64,000 nt of DNA from Dentipellis sp. KUC8613 (Eukaryota; Basidiomycota; Agaricomycetes; Russulales; Hericiaceae): contig NSJX01000035.1 in NCBI GenBank assembly GCA_002286715.1, positions 200,711 through 264,710 of the forward strand, given 5' to 3'. A program made the position numbers and the translations under genes. The notes beneath the pieces are model-generated. The model had not been told where the DNA came from and searched no databases. It saw only the letters and a list, made by a program, of their open reading frames with translations. Positions 43,702 through 54,400 of the stretch are shown here, in pieces (position 1 is the first letter of the stretch; the number at the start of each line of letters is the position of its first letter).

Positions 43702-44120
43702 CGACGTCATGACATCTCGTCAGATATTACTGACACGGACATGATCATGGACACTGACACGGACACGGACACAGACATGGACTCGGACTCTTTCACGGAC
43801 ACGAACAACACATACTTACCATACCGTCACTACTAGTTACACGCTCACAGCACTTCGGTTTCGGACTTGTCGACATGACACCCACTACCACCACTGTGTT
43901 CTTAGCCACCTTCGTAGCGTAACCTTCTGATAATACAGCTTTCCATTTTTGCTACGTGTTTCAGAGAGAGGACAATCAGATTTTGTTACGGCCTCGTCGA
44001 AGTGAACTGCTTGAGCGAGGAAGACAGCGCAAGCCGAGTGCGGCCGATTCGACCAAACAGCGCCAAACACGCGGCTGCTTCTGCTCGTCGGTCACGTCCA
44101 GCAGGACAGCAGCGCTCACC
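43702..44120. other. intergenic with (GACACG)-type repeat
   Basis: The stretch about 43733-43803 is a degenerate GACAYGGACACG hexamer repeat directly downstream of the wall-protein stop. The rest is the promoter and leader of the uL23m gene. Confidence 0.6.
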
Positions 44121-45032
44121 ATGCAGTCCCTATTCCGTCGCTGCTACGCGACCCTCCCCGACACCGCAGCAAAAGCCCGCACATCCTCGACACCGCGTGC
44201 AGTCCGCCTGCGCCGCCTCCGCAAACGCCCCGATGCCGCCGCAGGCAACCCCGACCTGCTGCCCTCCGGCCTCACCCCGACCGAATTCGCGCGCTACCAG
44301 CGCGCCCTCGCCAAGGGCGAGCTGATGGGCCCGGACGGGAAGGAGCCGACGGAGGAGGAGTGGCTCGCAAAACTGAACGCGCGGCGGACGCGCCTGCGCG
44401 GCACGCGCCAGGTCGCCAACGCGGACGGGACGAAGGACGTCGAGGTCGTGGGCCAGAAGGTGTACCTCCCGAACATCATCTTCCGCCTCATGCGCAACCA
44501 CACGCCGCGCGGGCAGGCGTACAACCCCTACGAGGCGACGTTCCGCGTCCCGCAGTCCGTCACGAAGACCGACGTCCGCTCGTACCTCGCGGCCGTGTAC
44601 GGCGTGCAAACGACGTACATCCGCACGGACAACTACATCTCGCCTGTCGACCGCAACTGGGACCTGTCGTGGACCCGCACGTACCCGGCGCGCACGTACA
44701 AGCGTGCGGTCGTCGGCCTCGTCGAGCCGTTTTACTACCCGGATGCGGTGGAGGATATGAGCGCAGAGGAGCGCAAGAACCGGGAGACGTTCATTCAGGA
44801 TGTCTACCGACCTCAGGGCCAGAAGGACGCTATGAAGCTCCACTGGCTCAGGGAGACGAAGAAGAACAGCAAGAACTGGGCGTGGCGCGGCGGGTTGACG
44901 GCTCAACGAGGGTCCATCCTGAGGAAGATTGCCGAGCAGAGGGCGTTGCGGGAGAGGTTTATCGAGAGCACGAAGAAGGACATGCTGGAATCGAGGCGGG
45001 AGGCACGACGACAGGCTGCTGTTCCCGCATAA
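44121..45032 (+). CDS. MRP20: mitochondrial large-subunit ribosomal protein uL23m
   Basis: Component of the mitochondrial 54S large ribosomal subunit, placed near the peptide exit tunnel. Single exon, 303 residues. The N-terminus is Arg-rich and lacks acidic residues (QSLFRRCYATLP), as expected for a mitochondrial presequence. The uL23 core lies at about residues 110-190: VYLPNIIFRLMRNHTPRGQA, YEATFRVPQSVTKTDVRSYL and AAVYGVQTTYIRTDNYIS. A basic C-terminal extension (ILRKIAEQRALRERF, DMLESRREARRQ) is typical of fungal uL23m. The start is the ATG preceded by CACC; longer in-frame extension upstream is less likely. Antisense frames across it are shadows. Confidence 0.92.
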   Translation: MQSLFRRCYATLPDTAAKARTSSTPRAVRLRRLRKRPDAAAGNPDLLPSGLTPTEFARYQRALAKGELMGPDGKEPTEEEWLAKLNARRTRLRGTRQVANADGTKDVEVVGQKVYLPNIIFRLMRNHTPRGQAYNPYEATFRVPQSVTKTDVRSYLAAVYGVQTTYIRTDNYISPVDRNWDLSWTRTYPARTYKRAVVGLVEPFYYPDAVEDMSAEERKNRETFIQDVYRPQGQKDAMKLHWLRETKKNSKNWAWRGGLTAQRGSILRKIAEQRALRERFIESTKKDMLESRREARRQAAVPA

Positions 45033-45348
45033 TTTCTATATATCCCATCACGTCCGTACTACTTCTCTCTAATCCCCATCTGCTTTCTGCGCTCGACTTG
45101 CCTGCACTCGCCTCCATTTGTTTTTGAGTTTTCAGGAAAGTGCGAATATCACGTGCCGTGAGAACGAAACTGCGCTGCACGTGACTATGTTTTTTTCGCC
45201 CCCCATTTATTTTGTCGCGTCTTTATTTAAAGACGCGTCGAGCCCGCCTCGGGCATCGCCTACGAACGACCCTCGCTCAAGCAACAATCCCTCGCTACAC
45301 GCTCTCTCTTTCTTGTGTATACAAGTATCCCGCCCCTCTTCCCTCGTA
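45033..45348. promoter_or_regulatory. promoter region of GH16 gene with palindrome around TATA and MCB box
   Basis: A perfect inverted repeat lies at 45216-45237: arms CGCGTCTTTA and TAAAGACGCG around a TT spacer. It includes a TATTTAA element (45224-45230) and overlaps ACGCGT (45233-45238), the MCB box of MBF/SBF-type G1/S regulation in fungi. The ATG is about 110 bp downstream. A cell-cycle role is inferred from the motif only. Confidence 0.45.
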
Positions 45349-46340
45349 ATGCTCGCCCTCGCCCTCGCCGCCTTCCTGCCCGCAGCGGCCGCCGCAGTAG
45401 TCCGCCGAGGCACTGCCGAATGCACGCCCTTCAGCACCACTTTCCCCGACGGGTCTGTTGCGCCTGCTGGCTACGCTTCTGCCGACACGCCCTTCATTGG
45501 AATCAGCCCGAGCGGCTCATATACCGTGGGTGACGGCCTACAGCTCTATCTGACCCGCCCGGTCGGGGACGTCAAGACCGCCGACGGCGTGAACGACAAA
45601 CTCGGAAGCGGCGCAACAGTCAATTCAACCTTCGAGCTTCTGTGAGTCCTCGCAATTTCAAACGCGCATTCGATTGTGATCGTACTCACGGGGCGTCCGA
45701 ACCCATACACGAATAGGTACGGATCCGTGACCTACGAGGTCGCGAGCCCCAGCGTCCCGGGCATCGTCACCGCCGCCATTCTCATCGGTACGTGCGCCCG
45801 CAGAATGCTTATAGTGTAAATGCTGGATCGTCTGATCCGGATCTCGCCCGCCAGCCGACGAGCTGGACGAAATGGACATCGAGCTTCTGGGCGGCGATCT
45901 AAACCACTGGCAGTCGAACGTCTACGCGCCCAGCCCCGCCGACACGCAGCCGCTCTGGGGCGTGTTCGGCGACATTCACGACTTCCCCACCGCGGGCGAC
46001 TCCGTCGTCGAGACGCACAACTACACCATCGATTGGTCCGCCGAGCGGATCGTGTGGAAGCTCGACGGCGAGCAGGTGCGCTCGTTCACACCAGGTACGC
46101 GAGGCTCGATATATTCCTCCAATGACGCTCCGACTGAACATCCTCGCAGCCGATGCGGTCAAGAATGGCACGGTCCATTACCCCTCGCACGCCGCGCGCC
46201 TGCAGATGGGCATCTGGGATGCCAGCAGCCCCAAGGGCACCGCCGCCTGGGCCGACGGCCCTGTCAACTGGGCGAACGCGCCCGCGACCGTGAAGGCCGT
46301 CATCAAGAGCGTCACCGTCGAGTGCCCCGACTCCGCTTGA
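45349..46340 (+). CDS. GH16 family (Crh-like) glucanase/transglycosylase, secreted
   Basis: Extracellular glycoside hydrolase family 16 protein. Four exons: 45349-45641, 45717-45787, 45855-46094 and 46150-46340 (introns 75, 67, 55 bp), 264 residues. Signal peptide residues 1 to about 16 (LALALAAFLPAAAAA). The mature part contains TFELLYGSVTYEVASP and the catalytic block ADELDEMDIELLG, where the EMDIE stretch supplies the E-x-D-x-E nucleophile and acid/base of GH16. It is followed by HNYTIDWSAERIVWKLDGEQ, the standard acceptor-side strand, and LQMGIWDAS. The overall order is that of Crh-type chitin-beta-glucan transglycosylases, but the protein is short and lacks a chitin-binding module or an obvious GPI signal. 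Its exact substrate is therefore open. Confidence 0.87.
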
Positions 46341-46950
46341 AATTGTAGCACTAGCCCATTTTATCCTCGCAAGTCCCGAACCTTCTGTGACAGGAACGGA
46401 CGCTGTCATTACTGTATCTTCTAGCTTTGTTGTTCTCTAGGACAATTGTACATGCTACGTGTACGAACATCGTTTAGCCCTGCAGCTGCTAACCTCCCTA
46501 CCTATCTACAGTATATAATCATAGAGCATACTAACAATAGACCATCTATTTCTCGACTATATGAAGAAATGCTCGGGTGCTGTCTACCTGAGAAGTCGGT
46601 TTGACCGGATGCAGTGACTTCGATGGGACGTGTTGACTTGACCTGCGGCGCCCATTATCTCAGGGAATACATCTAGATCGTGCAGTCTATTACACTTTTC
46701 AACTTGCCCGTGTCATGAGTGCAGAATACAATTGAGCATACATTTTGCACGCACGATGCTAGTGAACCACGCGTACGGGCACGATAACTGGAAATTTGAC
46801 GATCAGATGAATTGACGAAACCAAAGGCTACAGACTTGTGATTTTTTTCATGGTACGAGAAATTCCGACTTTCTTCGCTCTGGCCTCTCAGATAAAACAG
46901 TTCGCTACGCTCGCACGAAGGCAATTTATGTGTGCACCGCAGAGGAAGGC
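46341..46950. other. intergenic, nothing recognised
   Basis: AT-richer sequence between the GH16 gene and the tRNA. It includes the 3' flank of GH16. No coding or RNA feature seen. Confidence 0.55.
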
Positions 46951-46955
46951 AAAAA
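46951..46955 (-). terminator. RNA polymerase III terminator (T5)
   Basis: Five Ts on the minus strand, four bases after the 3' end of the tRNA gene. Standard pol III stop signal. Confidence 0.75.
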
Positions 46956-46959
46956 TAAA

Positions 46960-47056
46960 GGGCTCAATCGGGAATTGAACCCGAGACCACTCGCAGCGCA
47001 TTCGGATCCGAAGATCAAATCCCAAAGCGAGTATCATACTACTAGACCATTGAGCC
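46960..47056 (-). tRNA. tRNA-Pro(UGG) with intron
   Basis: A full cloverleaf reads on the minus strand. The acceptor arm GGCTCAA (47056 downward) pairs with TTGAGCC and is followed by discriminator C at 46960. The D arm carries the A-box GGTCTAGTAGTATGAT. The anticodon stem CTCGC/GCGAG encloses TTTGGG, with anticodon TGG at 47024-47022. The T arm GGGTTCAATTCCC gives the B-box. About 25 extra bases starting one base 3' of the anticodon are the canonical tRNA intron; after their removal the anticodon loop has seven bases. Confidence 0.93.
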
Positions 47057-47294
47057 ATGTCTACTGAGCCACATACCCATGCCATGTTGCGGACCTAGCA
47101 AAATGCTGACGGCACTAACATTCGTCAGATTGCGAAGATGCGGGATGCAATAAGGCTGGCCGATGGATGTTCAGATCCGCTATCAATTGCTCGAGGTAAA
47201 CCGCATCAGCGGCGCCCTCTACTCCTCCATGCGGTGTCCACAACTTTCCCTCGACCGCCCATCTCCATTTCTGCCCACGCCGCGACGGGTTATT

Positions 47295-48203
47295 TCAGGT
47301 AACTAGATCGAATGCAGCAGAGGGGTTGCGCACCAGATAACGGACGAGCTCTTTGTCAGTGGGCGCGACATAGCGCCATTCGTCAGCCGTCCCACAGAAG
47401 ATGCGATATGAATCCACAGCATATGGTCCACTGCCCGGAAGATGAGAGATGGGCGACTGTGCGAGTCGCTGCGTTCCTTGGCGTCTCGCGGCATCACTAG
47501 CATCAGCTTCGAAAAGCGATGGGTCCGAGTAGTACCTGGATAATCTTGGCCGGGTACGAATAGGGGGCTGCTCGACGTAGGCGCGCGATAGTGCGATCAA
47601 GCGCCGCGCGCGCCTGTCCTGCAGCCCGAGGGAACGGATGCATTCGCGCAGCTCGCACAAGTCAGCTGTACACGCGAAGAAGACGAACAATAACCAAACG
47701 TGTGCGACGGGTAAAGCCAGCGAGCGTGCTCACCGCCAGACATGGCCTCCGCTGATGGCCACCACTCCATGATGGTCCAGAAGATAGGTATCGCATTGCG
47801 GCCGGCCGTCTTGTTGAGAAGCATCACAGCAACGAGGACCCTCCACGGATCATCCGCTACGCATTCTGTGTACGTAGTACCCACGAGAATGAATGGTTAA
47901 ACGCGGCCTGCGAACGCTGTCACTGCCAGTGGCGATTGTGTGCGCACCTTGGATCAGAACCGGTTTGGCAAGGAGCAGCCTCTGATGCCGGTCAATACAT
48001 GTCAGGAAGTACATGCAATAACCGGGGGCGTCGTGCATCAGTGCCATATGTCGCACCCTCAGGTCCTCCGAACAATCTGTGATGCTTAGCAATGACTCCA
48101 TAGCCAGAGTCTCGACCGAGGATGGGGCGCAGATGCGGTTGGAAGCATCAGCTGGGACAAAGAACCTTGATGAAGAGGATCCATGGGTGTGATCCCCTGC
48201 CAT
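47295..48203 (-). CDS. MBD4-like HhH-GPD DNA glycosylase
   Basis: Predicted DNA glycosylase of the helix-hairpin-helix GPD superfamily, MBD4 catalytic-domain type, which removes T or U opposite G, mainly from deaminated (methyl)cytosine. Exons: 48203-47948, 47865-47734 and 47665-47295 (introns 82 and 68 bp), 252 residues. After about 85 poorly conserved residues comes KPVLIQECVADDPWRVLVA and LLNKTAGRNAIPIFW, then CIRSLGLQDRRARRLIALS. The HhH and catalytic segment is ISHLPGSGPYAVDSYRIFC, where the Asp is the catalytic residue. The tail is EWRYVAPTDKELVRYLV. No methyl-CpG-binding domain is present, as is usual in fungi. The N-terminus is uncertain: an upstream ATG at 48248 or an upstream exon behind a CACAG at about 48254 is possible. 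Confidence 0.87.
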
Positions 48204-48604
48204 TTCTACGAATGCAATGAAGCTCGTACACACGTGTGAAGGAGACAACCGACCTGTGCCGCAATTAGACTATCCCAAGCAAACGGAGAGATTCGGCTTC
48301 GTGCTCGCAGTTGCGGTCTTCCCAGAGTAATATATGCTAGGGCATGCTCAATGGGCTGGGGACGCCGGTATGATGCTCATGCAATCCACAGCTTGACAAT
48401 GAATGAGGACTGTTGAATGATGAGTCGTTCAAGTGGCGGTGGAACTGGCGCTACCATTGTTTCGGCAATGCCCGATAAGCGAGCCGGCGGCGTATCAAGC
48501 ATTTGGCGCCCAGCGGTTGGAAGTTGAATTGTACGAACCGCGAAACCTCACCCACCCTACAAACGCCCAACCTGCAATGTTGATATAGCTAATGACAGAC
48601 ACAT
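48204..48604. promoter_or_regulatory. divergent intergenic region
   Basis: 401 bp between the start of the glycosylase gene (minus strand) and the start of the coiled-coil gene (plus strand), presumably a shared promoter. It might hold a first exon of the glycosylase gene. No TATA word is evident. Confidence 0.45.
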
Positions 48605-50803
48605 ATGGGACCAGCACATACTACAACTCATGACTCTGACCTCTCAAAAATCGTGCGCGACCAGCGCAAACACGTTCGTGTCGTCTTGTCTCAATTTATA
48701 CCGTAGATTGCTCAAATAGCACCATTTAGATCGCTCACCTCGAACTGCAGCTTCGTGCGCACGAATGCCGTGCCTCACAGCTGCAGGAGCGACTCTTGGT
48801 AACACTAGATACCCTGGATGCCACGCAGTTGGCGCACACCCAGGAGCTGATGGCCGAACAGCGCGAGAAGGAAAAACTGGCGCACACCGTGCACGTCTAC
48901 GCGCAGTCTCTGAGGTCCGTGGAAGCAGAGCGCGACGACCTCAGAGACGCCGTCGCGCAGCTCGTCGAGAAAGGTGCGGTGATCCGGATGTGTCTGCGAG
49001 TGCGAGCCTGGCTCACCCTCGCCCCTCGGCCTTCGTTCTTCGTTCCTCGCGGCCCTGACTGCCTCAGTCGATCTCTGCAACGACTTCTCGCTATGGCCAC
49101 ATACGGCCCTGCACCAGACCTCGCTCGCGGGTAAGTTCCCCCCTCGCGCCATCTACCCCCGTACCTTTCTCCCATCTGCATCTGCATCTGCCACCGCGCC
49201 GTGATTGACACATACCGTCAGCAGACCACGTTGCCGGAGACCGGGCCCCCCGGGCGCGCGTCCCCCCCGCCGACGCAGATGCCCTGGCGTACGCGTCCTC
49301 CCTAATCGCGTCGCTCAGGGCCGAGTGCGACGCGGAGCGCACGGCACACGCGCGGACGGCAGCGGAGGGCAAGGCCCAGGTCGCGCAGCTGCAGGCCAGC
49401 ATCGCGCGCCGCGAGGCCGAGCTCGAGGCCCGCATCTCTGATCCCAAGTGTCCGACCTGTGCGCTTCTGCAGGCCGGCCGCTGGGGTACGGGGGCGGGCG
49501 GGAGCCCGCGCGCGGCAACGAAACGGATGTCGCGCGAAGAGGCGATCCGGGTGCTCGAGCAGTCGTCTGCGCGGAACCACCGGCTGACGGTCGAAGTCGA
49601 TACGCTGATATCGAAGGTGGGTGCATTGTTACGCGTGCTATCTCGTCTGGCGGTGCCCTGATAGTTTGCGGAATGTGTTGCAGCTCGAAAAGGCTCGCGA
49701 GCAAGAGAATACGGACAAGGAGCACGGCGACGGGTCGCCGCAGCATTCCGCGCGCCACGCTTCTGCTCGAGCTTCTGATGCCGCCGTTGACGTCGCAGAG
49801 GCAAAACACGGGGCTAGCAAAGCTGTATTGGATGTAGCCCAGACACCCATCGCGAGGCACAGCACGCGCAACAGCAGCAACAATAGCAGCGATCTCGCTG
49901 ATTTTGCGAAGCAACGGGGGTCATCAGAGCCCGTCGTGTTGTTAGATCGTCAAATCGATGCGCTGGCGAGCGATCTCGATGCTCTCAGATCAGAACGCCG
50001 TCTCCTGGTAGCCGCAATCGCATCTCAGCAACCTTTCATGGTGCGTCCACTAATTCATACACATATCCACGTCCACATCCACCCACATATAATCATACAC
50101 CGCCAAACGGAACTGATGCCACACCCAGCCACCGACTGCCGCATCAGATACGGTCCACCACGACGACCCCGACGACGACCCCGACGCCGCCTTCGCACAC
50201 GTCCTCCTGATCGAACACGAGTGCCTACGGTGCGTTCGCTCCGCCTGATTGCGCCCTCGCCCTTCTGACAGCGACACCGCACCACGCACGTCGCCCGCGC
50301 GCTCCAGGCTGACAGCCGTCGAAGCCACGCTGCGCGGCGACCTATCGGCAACCAAACGCGCCGCTTCTGCTCGGGAACACGTCCTCCGCAGGGAAATCCG
50401 CGCCCTGCGCGCGTCTGCGGATCTCCTGCAGGATCAGGGCGGTGACGGGGCGTCTGGGGCGGGCGAGCAGCCCATGGAGCTGGCGACGCCTTTGCAACCT
50501 GCTACCCAGCCGGCGGGCGCAGGCGCAGATGCGGACGAGGATGTGGATGCGGACTGGGACGTGCCGCTGATACATCTGTCGCCGCCCACGGAGACCTCGC
50601 CAGTCCCGCTCCCGGCTCCAGCTCCAGCTCCAGACCCACCCGACTCGCCCGCGCTGCCCGCTGGGTTTTTGCTCGAGACGGCGGAGCTGGCGGACGTGCA
50701 GCACGGCCTCGAGGCGGCCGCTGCGGCGCTGCGGGAGAAGGAGCGCGAGCTGCACGTGCTCCGGGGCGAGCTGGATTCGTTGCACCGCAGGATCACACCT
50801 TAG
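48605..50803 (+). CDS. coiled-coil protein, unknown
   Basis: No family recognised. Seven exons: 48605-48673, 48730-48973, 49068-49130, 49225-49616, 49684-50040, 50129-50229 and 50308-50803, giving 573 residues; every junction is GT-AG and keeps the frame. The product is dominated by heptad-like helices: SKIVRDQRKHIAHLELQL, MAEQREKEKLAHTVHVYAQS, SLIASLRAECDAERTAHART, VAQLQASIARREAELEAR, VLLDRQIDALASDLDALRSE, LRREIRALRASADLL and LREKERELHVLRGELDSLHR. Between them are Ser/Thr- and Ala/Pro-rich linkers and one CPTC motif. No membrane segment. The start was chosen because the 23-codon first exon is itself coiled coil and joins in phase. A structural or cytoskeletal role is possible but not shown. 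Confidence 0.75.
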
Positions 50804-51370
50804 TGCTTATGCCTTAGGGGCGGGAGCATCACCGCGAAGCACGAAGCACGCGTGCCGCGCGCAGCAGCAGCATGCCGTGATGATCACCTCACCTCGCCTT
50901 GCCTCGCGTCGCCTTTTCTGAACGTCAGGATCTACGCATGCGGCGGACGCGCTGTCAGTGATTCAGACGCTTCCATTTCCGTTTGCCGGACATCTCGTCT
51001 TCTCCGAGACGGCACTGGATGCCCAGATGCAGATGTGGATGCAGATGCAGATGCAGATGCGGATTTAGATGTAGATGCAGATGTGGGACACTGTTATCTT
51101 TTGTTGCTGTTTTTGTTGTTGTTTCCATTGCTGCTGCTGTCGTTTTGGTTTTGATTTTTGATTTTCGATTTTGTTGCTGTTTATGTTTATGCTTATGTTT
51201 TTGGAATAGCTTTCGTTCGTTCGTTCGCTCGCTCGCTCGTCTATCGCGTACAATGTACACGTCCCAATACGACCTCCTTCCCTCCCATATTCGCGTACCA
51301 TGTACACTTATCACAATAATCCAATCAGCCTACCACATCACATCCACAGTAGACTACCCAGTACAACGCC
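50804..51370. other. convergent intergenic region with simple repeats
   Basis: Between the ends of two convergent genes. It contains (GATGCA)n at about 51020-51078, a T/G-rich GTTGTT tract (51100-51210) and TTCGTTCGCTCGCT repeats (51215-51240). No gene seen. Confidence 0.65.
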
Positions 51371-52273
51371 CTACGAGCCCCTCGCGCCCCCGCCCCGCCG
51401 CTTGCCCTCCCTCCCCCTCGGCTTCGGCGGGTCCACATACGCCACCGGCGGGCCCCTCAGATCCGCCCAGCGCTGCCACGTCTCGCGCGGGCCCTTCGCA
51501 TGCGGCACCTCGCTCGGCGGGCGCGGCACGCGCTCCTCGCCCTCGTCCCCAAATCCATCCCCATCCCCATCCCCGCCGCCCCTTCCACTTCCACTTCCAC
51601 TTCCGCCCGCATCGCGCTTCAGCGGCGTCCCCGGCGCGTACGACGCCACGGTGACCCGCTTCGTCTTCGCGTCGAGCGAGAGCACGCGGTGCGTCTGCTC
51701 CGCCCCGCGCAGCCCACCCGCGTCCCCCCCTGCCCCTCCCGCGCCTGCCTGCCCGAGCGTGGGGAACGCGCCCGCGGCGGCCCGCGCGTCCTCGAGCGCG
51801 CGCAGCCGGGCGCGCTCCTCGCGCGCGAGCGTGTCGTCCAGCTCGGCCTGCAGCTGCGCGAGCAGCGCCGCGCGCGCGGGGGGCGTGAGCAGCGGCGCGC
51901 CGCACGCGGGGCAGGGCGCGTGCGGGCGCTGGAGCGCGCAGAGGACGAGGCCGCAGCGCTTGCAGAGCGGGGTGAAGCGCGAGAGCGGGTGGCTGCGGGC
52001 TGGAGAGTAGAGTATCACATTGAGGAGTAGGGGGTTAGTGGAATGGTGAGGCGCACCTTGGCAGAAGCACGCGGGTGCGCTGTGCGTGGGCGGCGGGGGC
52101 GGGGCGTCCGGCTGCAGCGCGGCGATGAGCGCGTCGAGGCGGCGCGCGGCGGGGCTGCGCGGGGGCGCGTTCTCCTTGTCTTTGCCCTTGCCCTTGCCCT
52201 TCTGCTTCGCGGGCTGCGGCGAGGGCTTGCGCGCGGGGCGCAGGGCGTCGGATGTCCAGGCGGTGTGGTGCAT
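51371..52273 (-). CDS. ASC-1/TRIP4-like C2HC5 zinc-finger protein (Rqt4-like)
   Basis: Matches the C2HC5 zinc finger of activating signal cointegrator 1 (TRIP4), whose yeast counterpart Rqt4 is part of the RQT complex that splits collided ribosomes. Two exons, 52273-52057 and 51999-51371 with a 57-bp intron, 281 residues. The N-terminus is basic and Pro-rich (KQKGKGKGKDKEN) and followed by RRLDALIAAL. The finger lies at residues about 70-115: CFCQARSHPLSRFTPLCKRC, then GLVLC and CPACGAPLL. Next comes a helix (ALLAQLQAELDDTLAREER), VLSLDAKTKRVTVASY and a Gly/Asp-rich repeat. Human TRIP4 also has an ASCH domain, which is not seen here, as in fungal Rqt4. The intron falls just after the first CxC and is required to complete the finger. 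Confidence 0.82.
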   Translation of the reverse strand: MHHTAWTSDALRPARKPSPQPAKQKGKGKGKDKENAPPRSPAARRLDALIAALQPDAPPPPPTHSAPACFCQGAPHHSTNPLLLNVILYSPARSHPLSRFTPLCKRCGLVLCALQRPHAPCPACGAPLLTPPARAALLAQLQAELDDTLAREERARLRALEDARAAAGAFPTLGQAGAGGAGGDAGGLRGAEQTHRVLSLDAKTKRVTVASYAPGTPLKRDAGGSGSGSGRGGGDGDGDGFGDEGEERVPRPPSEVPHAKGPRETWQRWADLRGPPVAYVDPPKPRGREGKRRGGGARGS

Positions 52274-54400
52274 GGCTGGTGCGGGTCTGAGGTGCAGATG
52301 GCGGGATGATGCGAGGCTGACTCTGAGGCTGCACGCGTCCAAGCGCCCGGGGCATGCGTGCCGTGCGTGCCGTAGGGGCTCCGCGGGCGGCGCCTGGATT
52401 GGGTTTGCAAATTCACAGCTGGGGCCGCCCGTTGAGGCAAGCTCAAGGCGCCGCGGAAAATTTTGGCGCGTCACAGCACCCACGGGCGTATATATGTACA
52501 TGTATAGGTACACACGCAGGCGGGCTACGTCCGCGGCCGCTGGGGCCCGCGTCGTGTACAAGCGGAGTCTGGGGGATGCGCACGGCGGACTGCTTCTGGT
52601 TGAAACGGAGAAGAATCATTTCAGGGACAGCGCTACGGATATGGATACGTATGCATGCACATGTGGATTTGCATCTAGCGTGCGACGCAGCGAGAGCCCG
52701 CTCTAATCTAACTATCGCGCCAATGGCACCCTCCCCTGGGGCCCCACGCGCCCTGGCCGCAGCGCAGTCGCCGTGCGCGCGGGGCGAGGGCAGCAGGAAC
52801 CAGCGCCGAGTCACTCTGACGGGCTGATCGTCACCGCGCAGGCGCTCGCCAGGAGTCAGTGCCACCGCGTCGTTGGTGGAGATGAGATCCTCCCCGCACG
52901 TTCTGCGCCATCGACTCTTTCTGAGATCGCCCTGCCCCGCCGCGATGGGATCCCTGCGCGCATGATGCAGCCTTCGTCGGCATCGTGTCACCGCTGGCAG
53001 TGGCTTGCGCGACAATGAGCCTGGGATCAGAAGCACGGAGCACGCGTCGAAGACGCGCCATCTGACCAACTCTGCGCCCGCGGTATTTTCAGGACGCAGC
53101 GGCCCAGCCCCTGCGCGGGACGCACCGAGCGCAGGGCCTGGACGGGCCAGCCAGGGGCGCCACGCACGCCGCAGAATTAATTCTAAAAAACCGTCAGATT
53201 AAACACGCTAGCGGACGCGAGCTCACTAGAATCCAGCATCCGCGCGTGCCTCCGCGGCGTTGCCTTTGCGTCTGCGTCTGCGTCGCGAGGGCACGCATCA
53301 CGTACACGGACACGGACGGTCCAGCACGCACGCACGGAATTATTCGGTGGAGCGAGCGGCTGCGGCTGCGTCGGCGACGGTTAAGGTTCAGGCTCACCGC
53401 CCGCATGCGCTGCGCCAGGCGCCGTTCTCGGGCACGCAGGTGTGACGACAGCATCAGCACGAAGCGCAGGGCATCAGGCGCTGCAGCGGGCTGATAGCTC
53501 GAACGGGGACGGGTGCGGCTGGAATCAGAGATGGAGACGGAACGGGAAGGGAAGACGACGAGGCGTGCCAGGGGCTGCCGTTCCGGTGCGTTTCATACGT
53601 TGCCTTGGCCATGTTGCGCGACGCAGAAAGTGAATGCGCGCGACTTTTCGAGGCGGGGGCGACGGTGAAGCACGCCCGGATGCGCTTTTTTTGGGAACGC
53701 AGACGCTCACGCGCGGGAGGAAGCAGACGGCGATTGGTGTACGCTCCGTCGAGGGAGATGATACGAACAGCAGGACGGCAGTGCGCATGGGAGATGGAGC
53801 CCTTTTGGGGCGCGATGCAGCCAGACTGGTGGCAAGAGTAGGAATGAATGCATCAACGGGTTCGAAGAGAACGCAGCATCAATCAGAATTCAGCAGGGTG
53901 ACAGCCGCAAACCGGTGAGAGTGATTGGAACAGACGGTCGAAAGCAGCTGGCGGGCTGCCTGAAAAAAAAGAGGAGGTGTGAAGGCGTGGGGGGCGGGCT
54001 GCTAAATTAGTGTGGAGCGGAAATGAGGGGGAAATGGGCGAGAAATGCGGGTGGATAGTGAGTTTTGGGTGGAGAGACTAGATCTGGAGGATCAGAGCCC
54101 AGGGTGTGGATCTAAGGAAATAATGAAGGCAAACGCTGGTGATGTTTGCAGGGTCGAGGTGATAAGGCCTGTGGGAGTGCGGGATGATCCGAGGATGTTC
54201 GCGGCGACCGAAAAGGCAGTGGGCCGAGAGGACGCCGAGAGGAGGCCGAGGATTGGGAAAGGCTCAGAGGCAGTCCCCGCCAGTCGCTGCCAGTCTTCTT
54301 CTGATACTTCCATGCTTTCTGCGCGCGCTATTTAGTTTTTTCCCTCATCCTACCGTCTCTCCATCACACCCATCACTCCCAGTCCACGGACAGCCTCGTC
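52274..54400. other. long divergent intergenic region
   Basis: 2.1 kb between the ASC-1-like gene (minus strand) and the GATA gene (plus strand). A TATATA word lies at about 52490 upstream of the minus-strand gene, and a CT-rich leader precedes the GATA start. No coding exon chain found. Regulatory genes of this kind often have long upstream regions. Confidence 0.5.

Noticed and set aside
43733..43803. GACACG repeats as a Ser/Thr/Asp-rich extension of the wall protein
   Set aside because: They lie after an in-frame TAA in the last exon, and the Kre9-like domain is complete before it. No splice site was found that would include the repeat in frame.
44130..44906. 258-residue minus-strand frame
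   Set aside because: Antisense shadow of the uL23m gene, which has clear ribosomal-protein motifs.
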